Source: Sycon ciliatum (lineage: Eukaryota; Porifera; Calcarea; Leucosolenida; Sycettidae). From it: a stretch of DNA of 64,000 nt. Both the position numbers and the translations under genes were made by a program. Shown one piece after another: positions 1 to 9,346 of this stretch; the stretch's first letter is position 1; every line of letters begins with the position of its first letter. Where the stretch lies: assembly GCF_964019385.1 (NCBI RefSeq), contig NC_088653.1:15509154-15573153 (forward strand). The letters run 5' to 3'. The notes under the pieces were generated by a model. The model had not been told where the DNA came from and did not search any database. It saw only the letters and a list, made by a program, of their open reading frames with translations.

Positions 1-124
1 TTGTAAGTCGCACCCCTCAGTCTCAGTATTCACCCCCTCAGTCTCAGTATTCGCCCCCTCAGTCTCAGTATTCGCCCCTGAAGCTCAGTGTAAAAAGGTG
101 CGACTTATATTCCGGGAAATACGG
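1..124. mobile_element. Right part of a TA-type MITE, cut by the window edge
   Basis: The window opens with TTGTAAGTCGCACC, and its inverse (GGTGCGACTTAT...AAATACGG) ends near 124. The same end sequence, CCGTATTTTTCCGG, bounds a complete element at 30001-30343, so this is probably a relative that has lost its first bases to the window edge. The interior holds three to four copies of a 25-bp unit (about 13-75) built on CCTCAGTCTCAGTATTCG. Confidence 0.5.
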
Positions 125-607
125 TGATATGGCTTGCGCTGTCATTACACGTGCACACGCATCAAGTATTGAAACTGAGCAACGCACCTCAGCAAACGTA
201 GTTTCGCCATACTTTTGGAAAAGATGACCTTCAGTTCAACCCAGTGTTTTTGTTGGCGTCGAAGCTAGATGATGTGGCTTCGTTGCAAATCGTCTTGCCG
301 TACGAGTTACAAATAATTTCTGTTTTCGTTATCGATTTACGGAAAAGCTAAGTGCTTCAGAGCTCTCTGAAGAGAACCTGTGTGTGTGTGTGTAGAAAAA
401 AAGAAAAAATGGAAAAATGAAAAATAGGGATTCACTGGCCAGAAAAAGTCACTTCAAACAGCTGTGTGGTGGATACCAGGCTAGAAATAGTGGCGGTCAA
501 TTCATCAGCCTTGCAAGCTGTTGAATGGTGTAATCCCAGCACAAGTTGCTATGTCTAACATAGCTGTTCGCTATCATCGCTTCCGCGATGGGCATGTCTG
601 AGGTCTG

Positions 608-643
<36 letters not shown>

Positions 644-672
644 ATGTGTGTGTGTGTGTGTGAATGTGTGTG

Positions 673-712
<40 letters not shown>

Positions 713-798
713 TGTGTGCATTTGTGCATTTGTGCTTGTGCGCTCACATGCTGCATGCGTGTACGTGCACGTGTGTTTTACCAAACCCACTCACACAG
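125..798. repeat. Intron sequence ending in a (TG)n tract
   Basis: No gene is recognisable in 125-600. Positions 611-720 are an interrupted (TG)n microsatellite. It lies about 80 bp before the exon that starts at 799, so it probably forms part of the intron upstream of that exon. Long Cys-Val or His-Thr reading frames here are only translations of the repeat. Confidence 0.7.
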
Positions 799-1101
799 TG
801 ATGGAATATCTGTGCACTGAGGCAACGCTCGGCATCTACGCAAACACGGCCACGTACGACGAGGCCCGCGAACAGTGCAGTCGCCTGGGAGGCAGACTGC
901 CCGCCGGGCCACATGACGAACAGTGTCTCGCGAACGCCAGGAAACATGCTTCCGCCAGCTCCCCGGCCAAGCAAGCCAAACCCTGGCTAGTGTACGACCA
1001 GGAAGGCGTGCGACCGAGCGGCAACTCCTATGTTGTACACGACCTGACGAAAAGCGGCATGTCCGACGCAGTCGGCACCGTGGGATGCATGTTCAACTTT
1101 A
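799..1101 (+). CDS. Host gene exon 1 of window: CTLD-like module
   Basis: This is a 303-bp exon candidate, AG just before 799 and GTAAGT just after 1101, both junctions in phase 1. It encodes about 101 residues. The core reads TYDEAREQCSRLGGRLP, the usual start of a C-type-lectin-like fold (helix 1 with its cysteine), and the exon ends around VGCMFNFS, where CTLDs place a late cysteine. No calcium-site triplet such as EPN or QPD is seen, so sugar binding cannot be assumed. The next exon candidate is 4077-4373. The protein is probably secreted or on the cell surface. The CTLD call rests on the helix and cysteine pattern only. The first exon of the gene must lie upstream of the window. Confidence 0.7.
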
Positions 1102-1185
1102 GTAAGTCATCCGGAGTAGTCTTGCGTGTGTTTTCATTCTTTTAATTTTTTTTACGAAGAAAAGGGGGTTTGAACTCGGATACTA

Positions 1186-1523
1186 GACACCCTTAGCAAA
1201 AAACGTTATGTTGTAATGGTATTATCGTAAGGGGGAAAATACCGTGATTTGGGTTCGACCTTTAGCAAGATGCATGCTATTTTTAGTACGCTGTTGCCAC
1301 GAGAATAGCTTTTACTTCGCGCGGTACAACCATTTTTGTCACCATATACGCGATACAAGGTGAAATGCATACGGACTATGCAATATTTGGCCAAAACACG
1401 TACCGTTGGTCACAACGATAAATCAGCGCCCATAACGTTTATACGCTGCAGCTTCAACGCTATTTGGGCGATCAAGGTACGAGTACCGTAAAAATAGCGT
1501 TACCGTTGTTTGCTAAGGGTGTC
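1186..1523. mobile_element. TA-flanked MITE (Tc1/mariner-like)
   Basis: The inverted ends are GACACCCTTAGCAAA at the left and its complement at the right, with weaker similarity further in. TA lies directly outside both ends (1184-1185 and 1524-1525), as Tc1/mariner-type transposition produces. The 338-bp interior has no coding potential. It lies in the intron after the first exon. Confidence 0.7.
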
Positions 1524-1558
1524 TAATGAGCCAGTTTACCTGTAGAATAGAAGAAGAA

Positions 1559-1676
1559 ATCACATGGGAATGAGTTATGCAGCAACTATCCGCGACTGTA
1601 ACAAGATAATAAGCAGTCAGAACGTGCAATAACGGTGCACTGACTAGTTGCTTCACAACTCGTTCCCATGTGATCT
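1559..1676. mobile_element. Short palindromic MITE-like repeat
   Basis: ATCACATGGGAATGAGTT at 1559 is matched in inverse by AACTCGTTCCCATGTGAT near 1676. The interior (TATGCAGCAACTAT...) recurs near 54892-54955, so this is a dispersed family. No target duplication could be fixed. Confidence 0.5.
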
Positions 1677-1704
1677 CTAAAAGCGGGTTTGTAAACACTT
1701 TTTA

Positions 1705-2589
1705 GAATGTGTTACTGGCAACCACTCTATCCAGTTGCTATTCACAACCTGCGCATGCGCTGCATTACGATTTCTTTTATTGTGATGTTGAACAATTATT
1801 GACGTTTCGGGCCAGTCAAACATCGTCACGACAAGTCACAAGGGCGAACCTGGCCTTTTTTATTTTATAGCCAAAGCAATAATGCAGTTGCGTGTTGTCC
1901 ACGACTTTCTTTGTAATTTTTTTTAAATATTTTAAATACTGAATTGCACAGTCCAGCAGAAAATGTAATGGGAAGACAGAACCAAGGGGAAGACATGACA
2001 AGACATGACAATGAAGACATGACGGGGAAGACATGACAATGAAGACATGACGGGGAAGACATGACAATGACATGACGGGGAAGACATGACGGGGAGCTGA
2101 AACAGAGTGCTGATGAATTGGGGCCTGCCTCCCACGACCGTGGGTCTCGGGTTCAAGCGGCAGGACCAAGAACCTTGCTTGTGGTTCGTTCAATCTTTGA
2201 CCACTCGGTGTTGGTGGGTCTGATCTACTCACCTCCCACCGCTTTGTAATTTGTAAATTTTTTATTGTTCAAGGATTCCCAAAGGCTTTTGCCTATCGAG
2301 GAGGTTTCCAAACTTTCCGTAATATCAAATCTGTAAAAGAAGTGATGAGCAATAGGTGAGCAAAGAAAGAGAAAACGACATTGTCTAGGGCAGAGCTTTG
2401 CGCTTGAGCATATGATCGTGAGCATCCAGAACTGGGACAGTACTTAATGATAGCCTGCATACCGTCCTACCCAAGAAATCGAGCTGCAACCGTGCTTTTG
2501 GTTGAGAAATTTTTTGAAACAATTGTTGAGATGAGGTCTTTGTCAGGCAAAGTAATGGCGCAAAATGCAAGGCTATGTCCAGTGCATTG
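1705..2589. repeat. Intron with a 1984-2096 minisatellite
   Basis: A short repeat built on GAAGACATGACAATGAAGACATGACGGG fills 1984-2096 in about six variable units. The segment 2137-2170 has a weak resemblance to a Pol III B box (GGGTTCAAGC), so a decayed tRNA-derived SINE is possible. Nothing else was recognised. Confidence 0.5.
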
Positions 2590-2725
2590 CGTATGCGCAA
2601 TTTTATCGATTGTCAAAGGAGTTGCATCTGCGCTTTTGATCCTATGAGGGTGGTGACATTCCTACGGATGCGCATAGCCCGGTCTAACTCAGTATAACAC
2701 GGACCGTGAATTTTTTCCCATTGCA
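2590..2725. repeat. Dispersed repeat, copy 1 of 3
   Basis: The block with GTTGCATCTGCGC, then GGTGGTGACATTCC, GGATGCGCA and ending CCGTGAATTTTTT recurs at about 47425-47535 and, inverted, at about 51325-51430. The copies differ at many positions, so the family is old. Its class is unknown. Confidence 0.5.
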
Positions 2726-2840
2726 CCCGAAGCTGGCGGAAAGCAACCTGCTACCGTATGTCAGCGCCTTTAAAGTTTAAAGCCAGGGTCTTGTTTTCGA
2801 AACACCGCTGCTTTCCTAGCTCTTTTAGATGCAAAGTGAC

Positions 2841-3256
2841 TCAGCCACTACTCAGCCACTACTCAGCCACTACTCAGCCACTACTCAGTCACTACTCAGC
2901 CACTGCACCATGCCATAAAAGTCAACGTCCACACAGGCATTTCAATGTAAATCCAGTTGTTCACCCTTTTTTCCCTTCAGTGTCATGCCCACCCACACAC
3001 GGCAGCACCACCAGTGGCTGTGGCATCACTGTTGTCAACCAGGAGCATAGCTGCCCTCCCCCCCCCCCCCCTTGTAGGAGGGTACAGAGCCACATACCCC
3101 CCCCCCCCCTTGTAGGAGGGTACAGGGCCACACACATCTATGTGTAGGATGACGGCTGGCGCATGTCATTCATGGTCAGTATGTGCATACTGAATCTGGG
3201 TCGAAATTGGGGGGGGGGGGGTGCATGTGCCCCCCCCCCCCCCCGCCGCACCTTCC
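2841..3256. repeat. Low-complexity intron: 12-bp repeat and C/G runs
   Basis: A 12-bp unit (CAGCCACTACTC) is repeated five or six times at 2841-2904. From 3057 to 3110 there are two copies of a C-run followed by CTTGTAGGAGGGTACAG, and 3209-3244 holds a G-run and a C-run. A pyrimidine-rich stretch ending in AG at 2980 resembles an acceptor, but no donor follows. Confidence 0.7.
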
Positions 3257-3660
3257 CCTGTGCCCGCACCCCATGCGGGCTATGTACCTGGTTGCTTATC
3301 TCTCTTTTGTGTTGTGGTTTTTGCATTGACTACGATCCTTCTCCCTGTTAGGAGAGTTCTTCTCTGATGACGGCGGTTTCTTGCCAAGCTCGCGGTGTTT
3401 AATCTTACATTTCAAATGAGTATTATATTTACAGTAAAACCTGTAGGCGACCACTTGGATAAGGCGATCACCTGTCCTAGAAGACCACTGAAACCAGGAC
3501 CAAGGGATGCTATTTCCAGTCAAATGACCCTGTATAAGGAGACCACCTGGTCACAGAGACCACGTTTTGAAGGTCCCTTGAGCGGTCGTCTTAGACAGGT
3601 TCCACTGTATGTCCGAATTTGGGTTGTCTTTTTGCTTTGGTTCTGACTTGCTGGTTTCAC

Positions 3661-3790
3661 GCTATTGGCATTGTGAAAACACCCACACTATTGGCGTTGT
3701 GAATACACCCACACTATTGGCGTTGTGAATACACCCACGCTATTGGCATTGTGAATACACCCATGCTATTGGCATTGTGAATGCACCCGT
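3661..3790. repeat. 26-bp minisatellite, five copies
   Basis: Five tandem units start with CTATTGGC at 3662, 3688, 3714, 3740 and 3766, a regular 26-bp period, each followed by TTGTGAATACACCCA with small changes. The intronic sequence on either side (3257-3660 and 3791-4076) shows no gene. Confidence 0.85.
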
Positions 3791-4076
3791 TCTCAGCAAC
3801 ACATCACTCATGACCATGGCACCAATGTTTCTCATTTTATTTATTTTTATACGAAAGTCCACTATATTCCCGAATATGTGCGAGAGAAGTGGTGGCAGGG
3901 CCAGGCTGCTCTGCCGACCTTAAAGGTCTCGGCGTCTACGCAGACAAAGCGCGCCGTAATGCAGTAAAACCATGGGGAGGGGGGGGGGGGAGGAGGGGAA
4001 ATAAAAATGTTGCTGATCTCTCTGTGAGTGCGTTGTTTGTCTTCGCATTGCCCATCTTTCTTCTCCTCCTTATTAG

Positions 4077-4373
4077 GAGAGTTCTTCTGTGCTACTGACC
4101 ATTCGGCGCGGCATTACCCTCACAACACTCGTGCTACAACTTTGGTCTTCATTCCGAGACCGGCGGCGGACCTGTACGATCGGGTAGACCTGTACCACTT
4201 CGTCGCGCTGCCGCCCAACAAGTGTGAACGTTACGGCGGTCATAAACCACGTTTGTACTACGAATTTTACTGCGGCCAACGCCTAATGGAGGTGATTAAG
4301 TACGAGACCGGCTTCGCGCAGTTTTATAGTCAACAACCTTCCTATAAGAAATTTACCTGCGTCTTTGATCTCA
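4077..4373 (+). CDS. Host gene exon 2 of window
   Basis: A 297-bp exon candidate encodes about 99 residues. A strong pyrimidine tract (CTTTCTTCTCCTCCTTATTAG) precedes it and GTAAGT follows. Both junctions are in phase 1, matching its neighbours. The module has four cysteines and ends FTCVFDLS, very like the end of the previous exon (GCMFNFS). It lacks the clear helix-1 pattern of a CTLD, so it may be a diverged CTLD or another cysteine-linked module. The downstream intron is about 30 kb and contains the LINE chain and the Polinton. Function unknown; extracellular location inferred from the cysteine pattern and its neighbours. Confidence 0.65.
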
Positions 4374-4401
4374 GTAAGTCAATTCTCATCTTGTGGTGGT
4401 G

Positions 4402-4436
4402 GTTGTTGTTGTTGTTTCAAATCTTTATTCTCACGA
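4402..4436 (-). mobile_element. Tail-only LINE family A insertion
   Basis: Only the last 20 or so bases of the LINE 3' end (complement of TTTCAAATCTTTATTCTCAC) plus its (AAC)n tail are present. It lies directly against the (GTT)n tail of the next LINE copy at 4437. This is an extreme 5' truncation. Confidence 0.7.
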
Positions 4437-4559
4437 TTGTTGTTGTTGTTTCAAATCTTTATTCTCACGATAGCCAGTGGCCAATAAGAGATAATAGTGT
4501 AAGAAAGGAGAAAGAGTGAGGAAGAATTGGGTGGGCAGGGCCTAGGGGTTAATGACTAC

Positions 4560-5741
4560 TTAAGTGTACGGGCAGGGGTGGTCGCTACACGAGCATACAG
4601 AGTTGTGCAACAGCAGGGATATCTGGGATTTGAAGGGAGTACGAGAAGGGATTTCGGGAAGCTGGGCGGGCAAGCAATTAAAGTAATGAAGGGCCTTGTA
4701 CAGGGGAGAATGGAGACAGCGGTCAGTCCGCGGAGTTGGCAAGTGCCAAGTACGAGAGCGACGTAAATTATACGAAGGTTGCACGTTGCTAGCAGTATGC
4801 GGCGAGAGTATATGTGGTGGGGCATAATTATGGCGCAGAGAATGCGCGAAGAGTATATGTAAGTGTGTGTAAAGGGGAAGGTGGAGACATATTCTGGCGG
4901 CTTTCCGCTGGAGTCGTTCTAGCCTGTCAAGGGAAGTGTGCGACAACGGTGTGAGAGCATTGCTCGCATATGAGAATATAGGTAGTATGTATGTCTGATA
5001 GATGTGAGATAAAGAATCACTGGTGAGTGTAGACCTTAGTCTAAAAAGAATATTGAAAGACTTGAGTGATTTTTTAACTATGTATTCAACATGCTCCGTC
5101 CAACGGAGGTCATGCTGAAAGGTTATTCCGAGGTGTTTGTGTTTTTGTGCTACGGTAAGCGGACTATTCCTGAGGGTGATCTGGGGTAGCTGTTCAGGGG
5201 GGCGGTTATTGTGGTAGAACGGGAGGATGACTGTTTTCTTTGTGTTAACCAGCAGGTGCCATCTTTGAAGCCAGTCTCCAGCTGCTGTGACACTCTGTTG
5301 TAGGTTTCGGGTGCAGTCTTGAAGAGTTCTCGCTATGGAAATCAGAGCGGTGTCGTCTGCAAATTGGCTACAGGTGCTGGCGTACGAGTGTGAACCCTTG
5401 GGCTCTGTGCGCGTGCGTGCTGAGCTAGTGGATTGATTTGAGCTCTCGGGCTCCGCGCTGGGGTCCGTGTTTGTACAGCTACTACCTGAACTAGCACTCA
5501 CAACAGCCTCACTACCTCCTGCATCGGGCGCACTTGTACCCGAGCTCAGTTGTGATCCAGGGAGTGCAGCCGAATTGGTGCTCTGTGTATTTGTGGGTGG
5601 TTTGTTCGTGGGCCGCTTGCTCGGACACGATCGAGCAAAGTGCTCCCCCATGCAGATCCTGCAGGTGGCCCTCTGGTTCTCGTGACGGACTGGTGCTGGT
5701 GCTGGTCGGCTGTGCGGACAAATGACGGAACTTGCCGACAT
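4560..5741 (-). pseudogene. LINE A copy 1: ORF1 zinc knuckle fused to RT C-half
   Basis: A 393-residue frame joins two LINE parts. The N-terminal third has a CCHC-type knuckle (CRICMGEHFARSC, near residue 30) and a Ser/Thr/Pro-rich stretch, as in a gag-like ORF1. From about residue 115 the frame becomes RT sequence starting inside the catalytic block (QFADDTALI) and continues through the thumb to the usual C-terminus. The junction near 5395 reflects an in-frame internal deletion of the endonuclease and the RT fingers and palm. It cannot encode a working polymerase because the first catalytic region is lost. The ORF1 start lies in another frame (5546-6211), so one frameshift separates them. 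Confidence 0.75.
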
Positions 5742-6211
5742 CCCTCCTTCAGCTCGATGGTGGCGAATCGCATACCTGTCCCTACAGTAATCCCCGACGG
5801 GGTTTGAATTTGACCATGGCGGATGTCTCCCTGGATCTGGCCAAATGCAGCCAAAGCACTGCAGATAACGGTATTCTCGATCCAGATCGGGACATCAAAG
5901 ATATGGAGTTGTAGTTGTTTGGTGAATGCAGGGCGTACAGAGAAATGGCTGTCGCCGATAAAAACCCCGTGCCCCAGCAGTGCGTCAGTCTGCGTAGCAG
6001 ATAATAACGTTACCTTTGTGAGGTTGGAATTGGTGATCTGGATGGAGGCGACGTCCGTGTACCCTTGGGTAACAAGGGCCTCGGCTACATCCACTGTCTT
6101 GATACCGGCGTGACTGGTGAAAACTACGGTGTTGGCCTTCATGTCTTCTCGGGTAAGTGATTTCCATCGTGGCTCACCATTTCGGGCAGCAGTACTAATG
6201 TTGCGCTCCAT
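5546..6211 (-). pseudogene. LINE A copy 1: ORF1 N-terminal part
   Basis: A 221-residue frame starts at MERNISTAARNGEP. It has the alternating hydrophobic pattern of an RNA-binding ORF1 protein (VVFTSHAGIKTVDVAEAL, then TKVTLLSATQTDALL). Near 5740 the expected zinc-knuckle sequence moves into the frame of 4560-5741, so the last part of this frame is out of register. ORF1 proteins of this kind bind the LINE RNA and carry it to the target. Confidence 0.65.
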
Positions 6212-6555
6212 GGTTGGGGTCTGGTACCCCGGGTAAGCCTCAATCCGCAGAAATCTAGGGAAAAACTGGGAGCGCCAAAATCTGCTTCCTACTCCTACTC
6301 AACAAGTTGCTGTTGTACTAATGTTGTACTAATGTTGCGCTCCATGGTTGGGGTCTGGTAAGCCTCAATCCGCAGAAATCTAGGGAAAAACTGGGAGCGC
6401 CAAAATCTGCTTCCTACTCCTACTCAACAAGTTGCTGTTGTACTAATGTTGTACTAATGTTGCGCTCCATGGTTGGGGTCTGGTAAGCCTCAATCCGCAG
6501 AAATCTAGGGAAAAACTGGGAGCGCCAAAATCTGCTTCCTACTCCTACTCAACAA
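6190..6555 (-). repeat. LINE A 5' tandem repeats containing the ORF1 start
   Basis: Three tandem units, about 134 and 125 bp apart, carry GTTGCGCTCCATGG (at 6200, 6334 and 6459). On the - strand each holds the ORF1 start ATGGAGCGCAAC with its leader. Only the innermost start leads into the ORF. Tandem 5' units are known as promoter monomers in some LINEs; that role here is inferred. Confidence 0.7.
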
Positions 6556-6556
6556 G

Positions 6557-6619
<63 letters not shown>

Positions 6620-6938
6620 GAATTCTTTTATTCTCACGATGGCCTGTGGCCAATAAGAGAAAAATAATTACAGGCACGGGGATCAGATACAGAGAGATCA
6701 AGGTTTAGCTGCTTGCTGAGGCAGTAGCGATGGCAATACTAATTGGGAGTTAATCACGTAGGCTGGGCGCAATAGAGCTATAAATGTGCTGAGCAATGTG
6801 AGCAAGTACATACGGAAGAGATGACAAGTGGTAGGATGTTTGCTTTGAAATCTCGTCTGGGGTTGATTTGCCGGATGCTGGGTGGGATGCTATTAAAGAG
6901 ATCAAGAGAAGCATAGATGGGGGAGTCTCTTAGCCGGT
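6556..6938 (-). mobile_element. LINE family A copy 2, 3' part
   Basis: From the - strand this is the last part of an RT ORF (frame ending at 6778; SPIYASLDLFNSIPPSIRQ), a 3' UTR ending in GAGAATAAAAGAATTCAAA, and an (AAC)n tail of about 20 units (6556-6618). The frame continues into the LINE sequence on the far side of the Polinton (23206 onward). The 6 bp at 6933-6938 (GCCGGT) are one copy of the target duplication. Confidence 0.85.
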
Positions 6939-7178
6939 AGTAGGAATGGACGAGCGGGTTCTGGGCCAGGGGGCGCCCGGGTCCCAAAAAATGGGGTATT
7001 ATTGAAAAATGGGGTACTAATAGTACCCCATTTTTGCGGTGAAAATTATTTTTGGCCCGGTTTTTTTGCGGATAAAAATATGTGCCAGGGGGTGCCCCTA
7101 CCTCAAAAAAATGGGGTATTATTGAAAATATGTGTTGTGCACATGTGGGTTTGAATCTTACTTTTTTGGGCCACCTTG

Positions 7179-7207
7179 CCCCGGATGGGAGTGGGTATAA
7201 AAAGTAG
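7179..7207 (+). promoter_or_regulatory. TIR promoter-like block with TATA box (left)
   Basis: GGGAGTGGGTATAAAAAGTA, preceded by CCCCGGAT, contains a good TATA box pointing into the element. The same block is found in the right repeat (22937-22965, - strand) and, nearly unchanged, 45 bp ahead of the TFIIB-like gene (21420-21447, - strand). Promoter function is inferred from this repeated use. Confidence 0.55.
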
Positions 7208-7458
7208 AATGTTGAATATGGTGTTTATCATGAAGTTTTTTCCGTGACCTACCCCACCTCCCCATGCAATTTTTCAAAAATGGTCCTGCTCGCACACACG
7301 TCAGAAAGGTCAGTTCTTGATAGATACGATACATGTCATTACAAAGAATAATGGAACGAACAGTGAATATCGCAATGGAGTGGAGGAGAAAGGTAGTACA
7401 ATTCAGTTCTTGTTGTCCTGATTTCATCAAGCTGGTATTGGATGAGAGACCACAAAGT

Positions 7459-7752
7459 TTACTCTTCGAATACGTGTGAGGATGGATTCACCCATGATCT
7501 CTTCCGTGACACGCAGTACGAGGTGGAGTTGTCGGACGCTCTGATGTGCACCAATGGTTCCACCCAGTCAGCAATGGAACTGTCAGTCGACGACCTCCTT
7601 TGCACCGCCATCGTGTCAACAGTCGACTCGGGTAATTTGGAGATGAATCCATCGTCGTCGATGTCGATCGTACCAACTCGCACACGAATCCGCGTTACTC
7701 TTGTTGCAACGGCACGGAGTTGAACGGCCTTGGTACTACGTCGTACACGCAC
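7459..7752 (-). CDS. Polinton TIR frame, 97 aa, unknown (left copy)
   Basis: An arginine- and serine-rich frame (starts MRVRRSTKAVQ) follows the 157-residue frame by 19 bases in the same direction, and its copy lies at 22392-22685 on the + strand. A 93-residue frame on the other strand (7442-7723) covers the same bases, so coding is uncertain. No family recognised. Confidence 0.3.
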   Translation of the reverse strand: MRVRRSTKAVQLRAVATRVTRIRVRVGTIDIDDDGFISKLPESTVDTMAVQRRSSTDSSIADWVEPLVHIRASDNSTSYCVSRKRSWVNPSSHVFEE

Positions 7753-7771
7753 ACGATCAACTCGAGAGACT

Positions 7772-8245
7772 TCATTTTTCGTTCACCTCCTTGACAAGTT
7801 GCATTACGTCGCTGGAATCCAAATAGGTTGCATCAGCGAAGAGGTCGATGATGTGTTGAGAGCACGGTTCGTCACGCATGTCACTAAGCTTGTAGAATGA
7901 GTGTCTACCATCAGTCCACCTTCGCAGTATGTCACCATCATCAGTCTCACTAATAGTTCCGTAGTCCTCCACACCACCGATGACGATTTTAGGAAGGTGC
8001 TGTTTCCTATTCTTCACATTCAAGATCAGACTGGTGACCCTGCAGATAATATACTCAGCAGCAGTGAGTGGTGACATATCGAATCTTCTGGGATGTGCTA
8101 TCATCGGGTCAAGATCCCTGGTTGTCTTGCTAGCACTGAGGCGACGGATTGAGAACTCTTCATTATCGCATGAAAATAAATACCATTTCTCTGCTCTGCA
8201 CGTCTCAGAAAATGTCCACGCCATTTTAGCTTCTTCACACTGCAA
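7772..8245 (-). CDS. Polinton TIR gene, 157 aa, unknown (left copy)
   Basis: The frame starts MQCEEAKMAWTFSETC and has the mixed composition of a real soluble protein, with an acidic, possibly helical C-terminus (DSSDVMQLVKEVNEK). An identical copy lies at 21899-22372 on the + strand because the gene sits inside the terminal repeat, so the element carries it twice, pointing outward at both ends. No domain was recognised. A tandem partner frame of 97 residues follows it. Confidence 0.55.
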   Translation of the reverse strand: MQCEEAKMAWTFSETCRAEKWYLFSCDNEEFSIRRLSASKTTRDLDPMIAHPRRFDMSPLTAAEYIICRVTSLILNVKNRKQHLPKIVIGGVEDYGTISETDDGDILRRWTDGRHSFYKLSDMRDEPCSQHIIDLFADATYLDSSDVMQLVKEVNEK

Positions 8246-8509
8246 GAAGGAGTCGATAATGAAACTGCAGGTTGAGACTACTTCACCTCGAGGTCAAAGT
8301 TCACGCCGCGATGACCTTTGTAAACAAGGCTACGTCTAGACGTCTCAAACAAGACCAAGGGGTCACGCCACGGGGAGGTGACGACCTTGGAGAACACGAT
8401 GTGTTTCGAAAGCGGAAAGACGCCCCCGTCATGGTGAGTCTTTTTTGTTCGGGTTTGGAATCTTTCGACTATGATATCAGATTGAGATGTGAATGCCTTT
8501 CTTCTATTG

Positions 8510-9346
8510 AAATGTCGATGAGACGGAGGATTTTTCTAGCTTTCTGCTCATATAATTCTTACTCTCATAGTACTTGATTTTCATATATTTTCAGGGGTGG
8601 AAATACGTAAGGCACACGGACCATGGATGCGCACATCATGGAGTGTGCATTGACGTCACAGTGGATTGTAGGATGCATCATGTACCACACAAACACACAC
8701 ACACACATGCACATAATATACATACACTGTGCAATGACATCACAGCGAACTGCACGATCGGTGGATGCTATACATATACGGAATTCCGTGGTCTCTTCTC
8801 ATACAGAGATGGTAGAGAGGAATTCAAAAGGAATCTTGGAAAGAGGACTCAACTGTCAATAGAGCGATATTCCCCGCTCGGAGCACGAATATTCCCCGGG
8901 TCTTGCGACAGAGTAAATAAGGGAGATGTTAGTGCTGATCACGCTCTATTTGGGATAGTACATGGGATAAATGGATTATACCATTCGTACTCTGTGCATA
9001 CCGTACCCATTATATTTTCAATCGTGCTGACGCACTCATGAAAATATCTAGCGGTGTACCCCTCGTACCAAGAGTACATGTACTCTTGCTCGTACTCGTG
9101 GGATAATCGATACATGTCTTAGTGCTGATCGCGCTCTATTTGGAATAGTACATGGGATAACTGGATTATACCATTCGTACTCTGTACATACCGTATCCCT
9201 TATATTTTTCGTCGTGCTAACGCACTCGTGAAAGTGTCCAGCAGTATACCCCTCATACTCATGCGATAATTCTCATGAACGCCATCAGCTTGTACATAGC
9301 ACTCAATCATTTATTTTTTATTTTTCAATATGAATGACATTGTGAA
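8510..9346. other. Polinton non-coding stretch with a tandem pair
   Basis: This lies between the left repeat and the end of the integrase gene. Two diverged copies of a 135-bp unit (about 8931-9068 and 9122-9256) share GTGCTGATC.CGCTCTATTTGG and CTGGATTATACCATTCG. A TGACGTCA site (about 8652) and a related TGACATCA (about 8728) resemble CREB/ATF sites. A short (CA)n tract lies at 8690-8705. No gene seen. Confidence 0.6.

Larger units (their letters stand above)
4437..6555 (-). mobile_element. LINE family A copy 1, internally deleted
   Basis: Reading on the - strand, the copy runs from tandem 5' repeats (6190-6555) through ORF1 to the C-terminal half of the reverse transcriptase and an (AAC)n tail. 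The endonuclease and the first part of the RT are missing. A further block of roughly 65-75 bp near 4855, present in the copy at 28652-29395, is also absent. The 5' end abuts the (GTT)n tail of the next LINE (6556). The family is a non-LTR retrotransposon of the I/Jockey or CR1 type; its clade is not fixed. Confidence 0.85.
6939..8509 (+). repeat. Polinton left terminal inverted repeat
   Basis: Every position p here pairs with 30144-p in the right repeat; the match stops at CTTCTATTG (8509). The outer 150 bp contain two C/G-rich blocks with GGGGTATTATTGAAAAA. A TATA-bearing promoter-like block lies at 7179-7207. One 157-residue and one 97-residue frame are repeated in both copies. Confidence 0.93.

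Noticed and set aside
497-820. Overlapping long frames rich in Cys-Val or His-Thr
   Set aside because: They are translations of a (TG)n/(CA)n microsatellite on both strands. The same applies near 34.6, 48.8 and 55.5 kb.
2981-3147. Extra host exon after a strong acceptor
   Set aside because: No donor in a suitable place; the frame runs into C-runs and stops.
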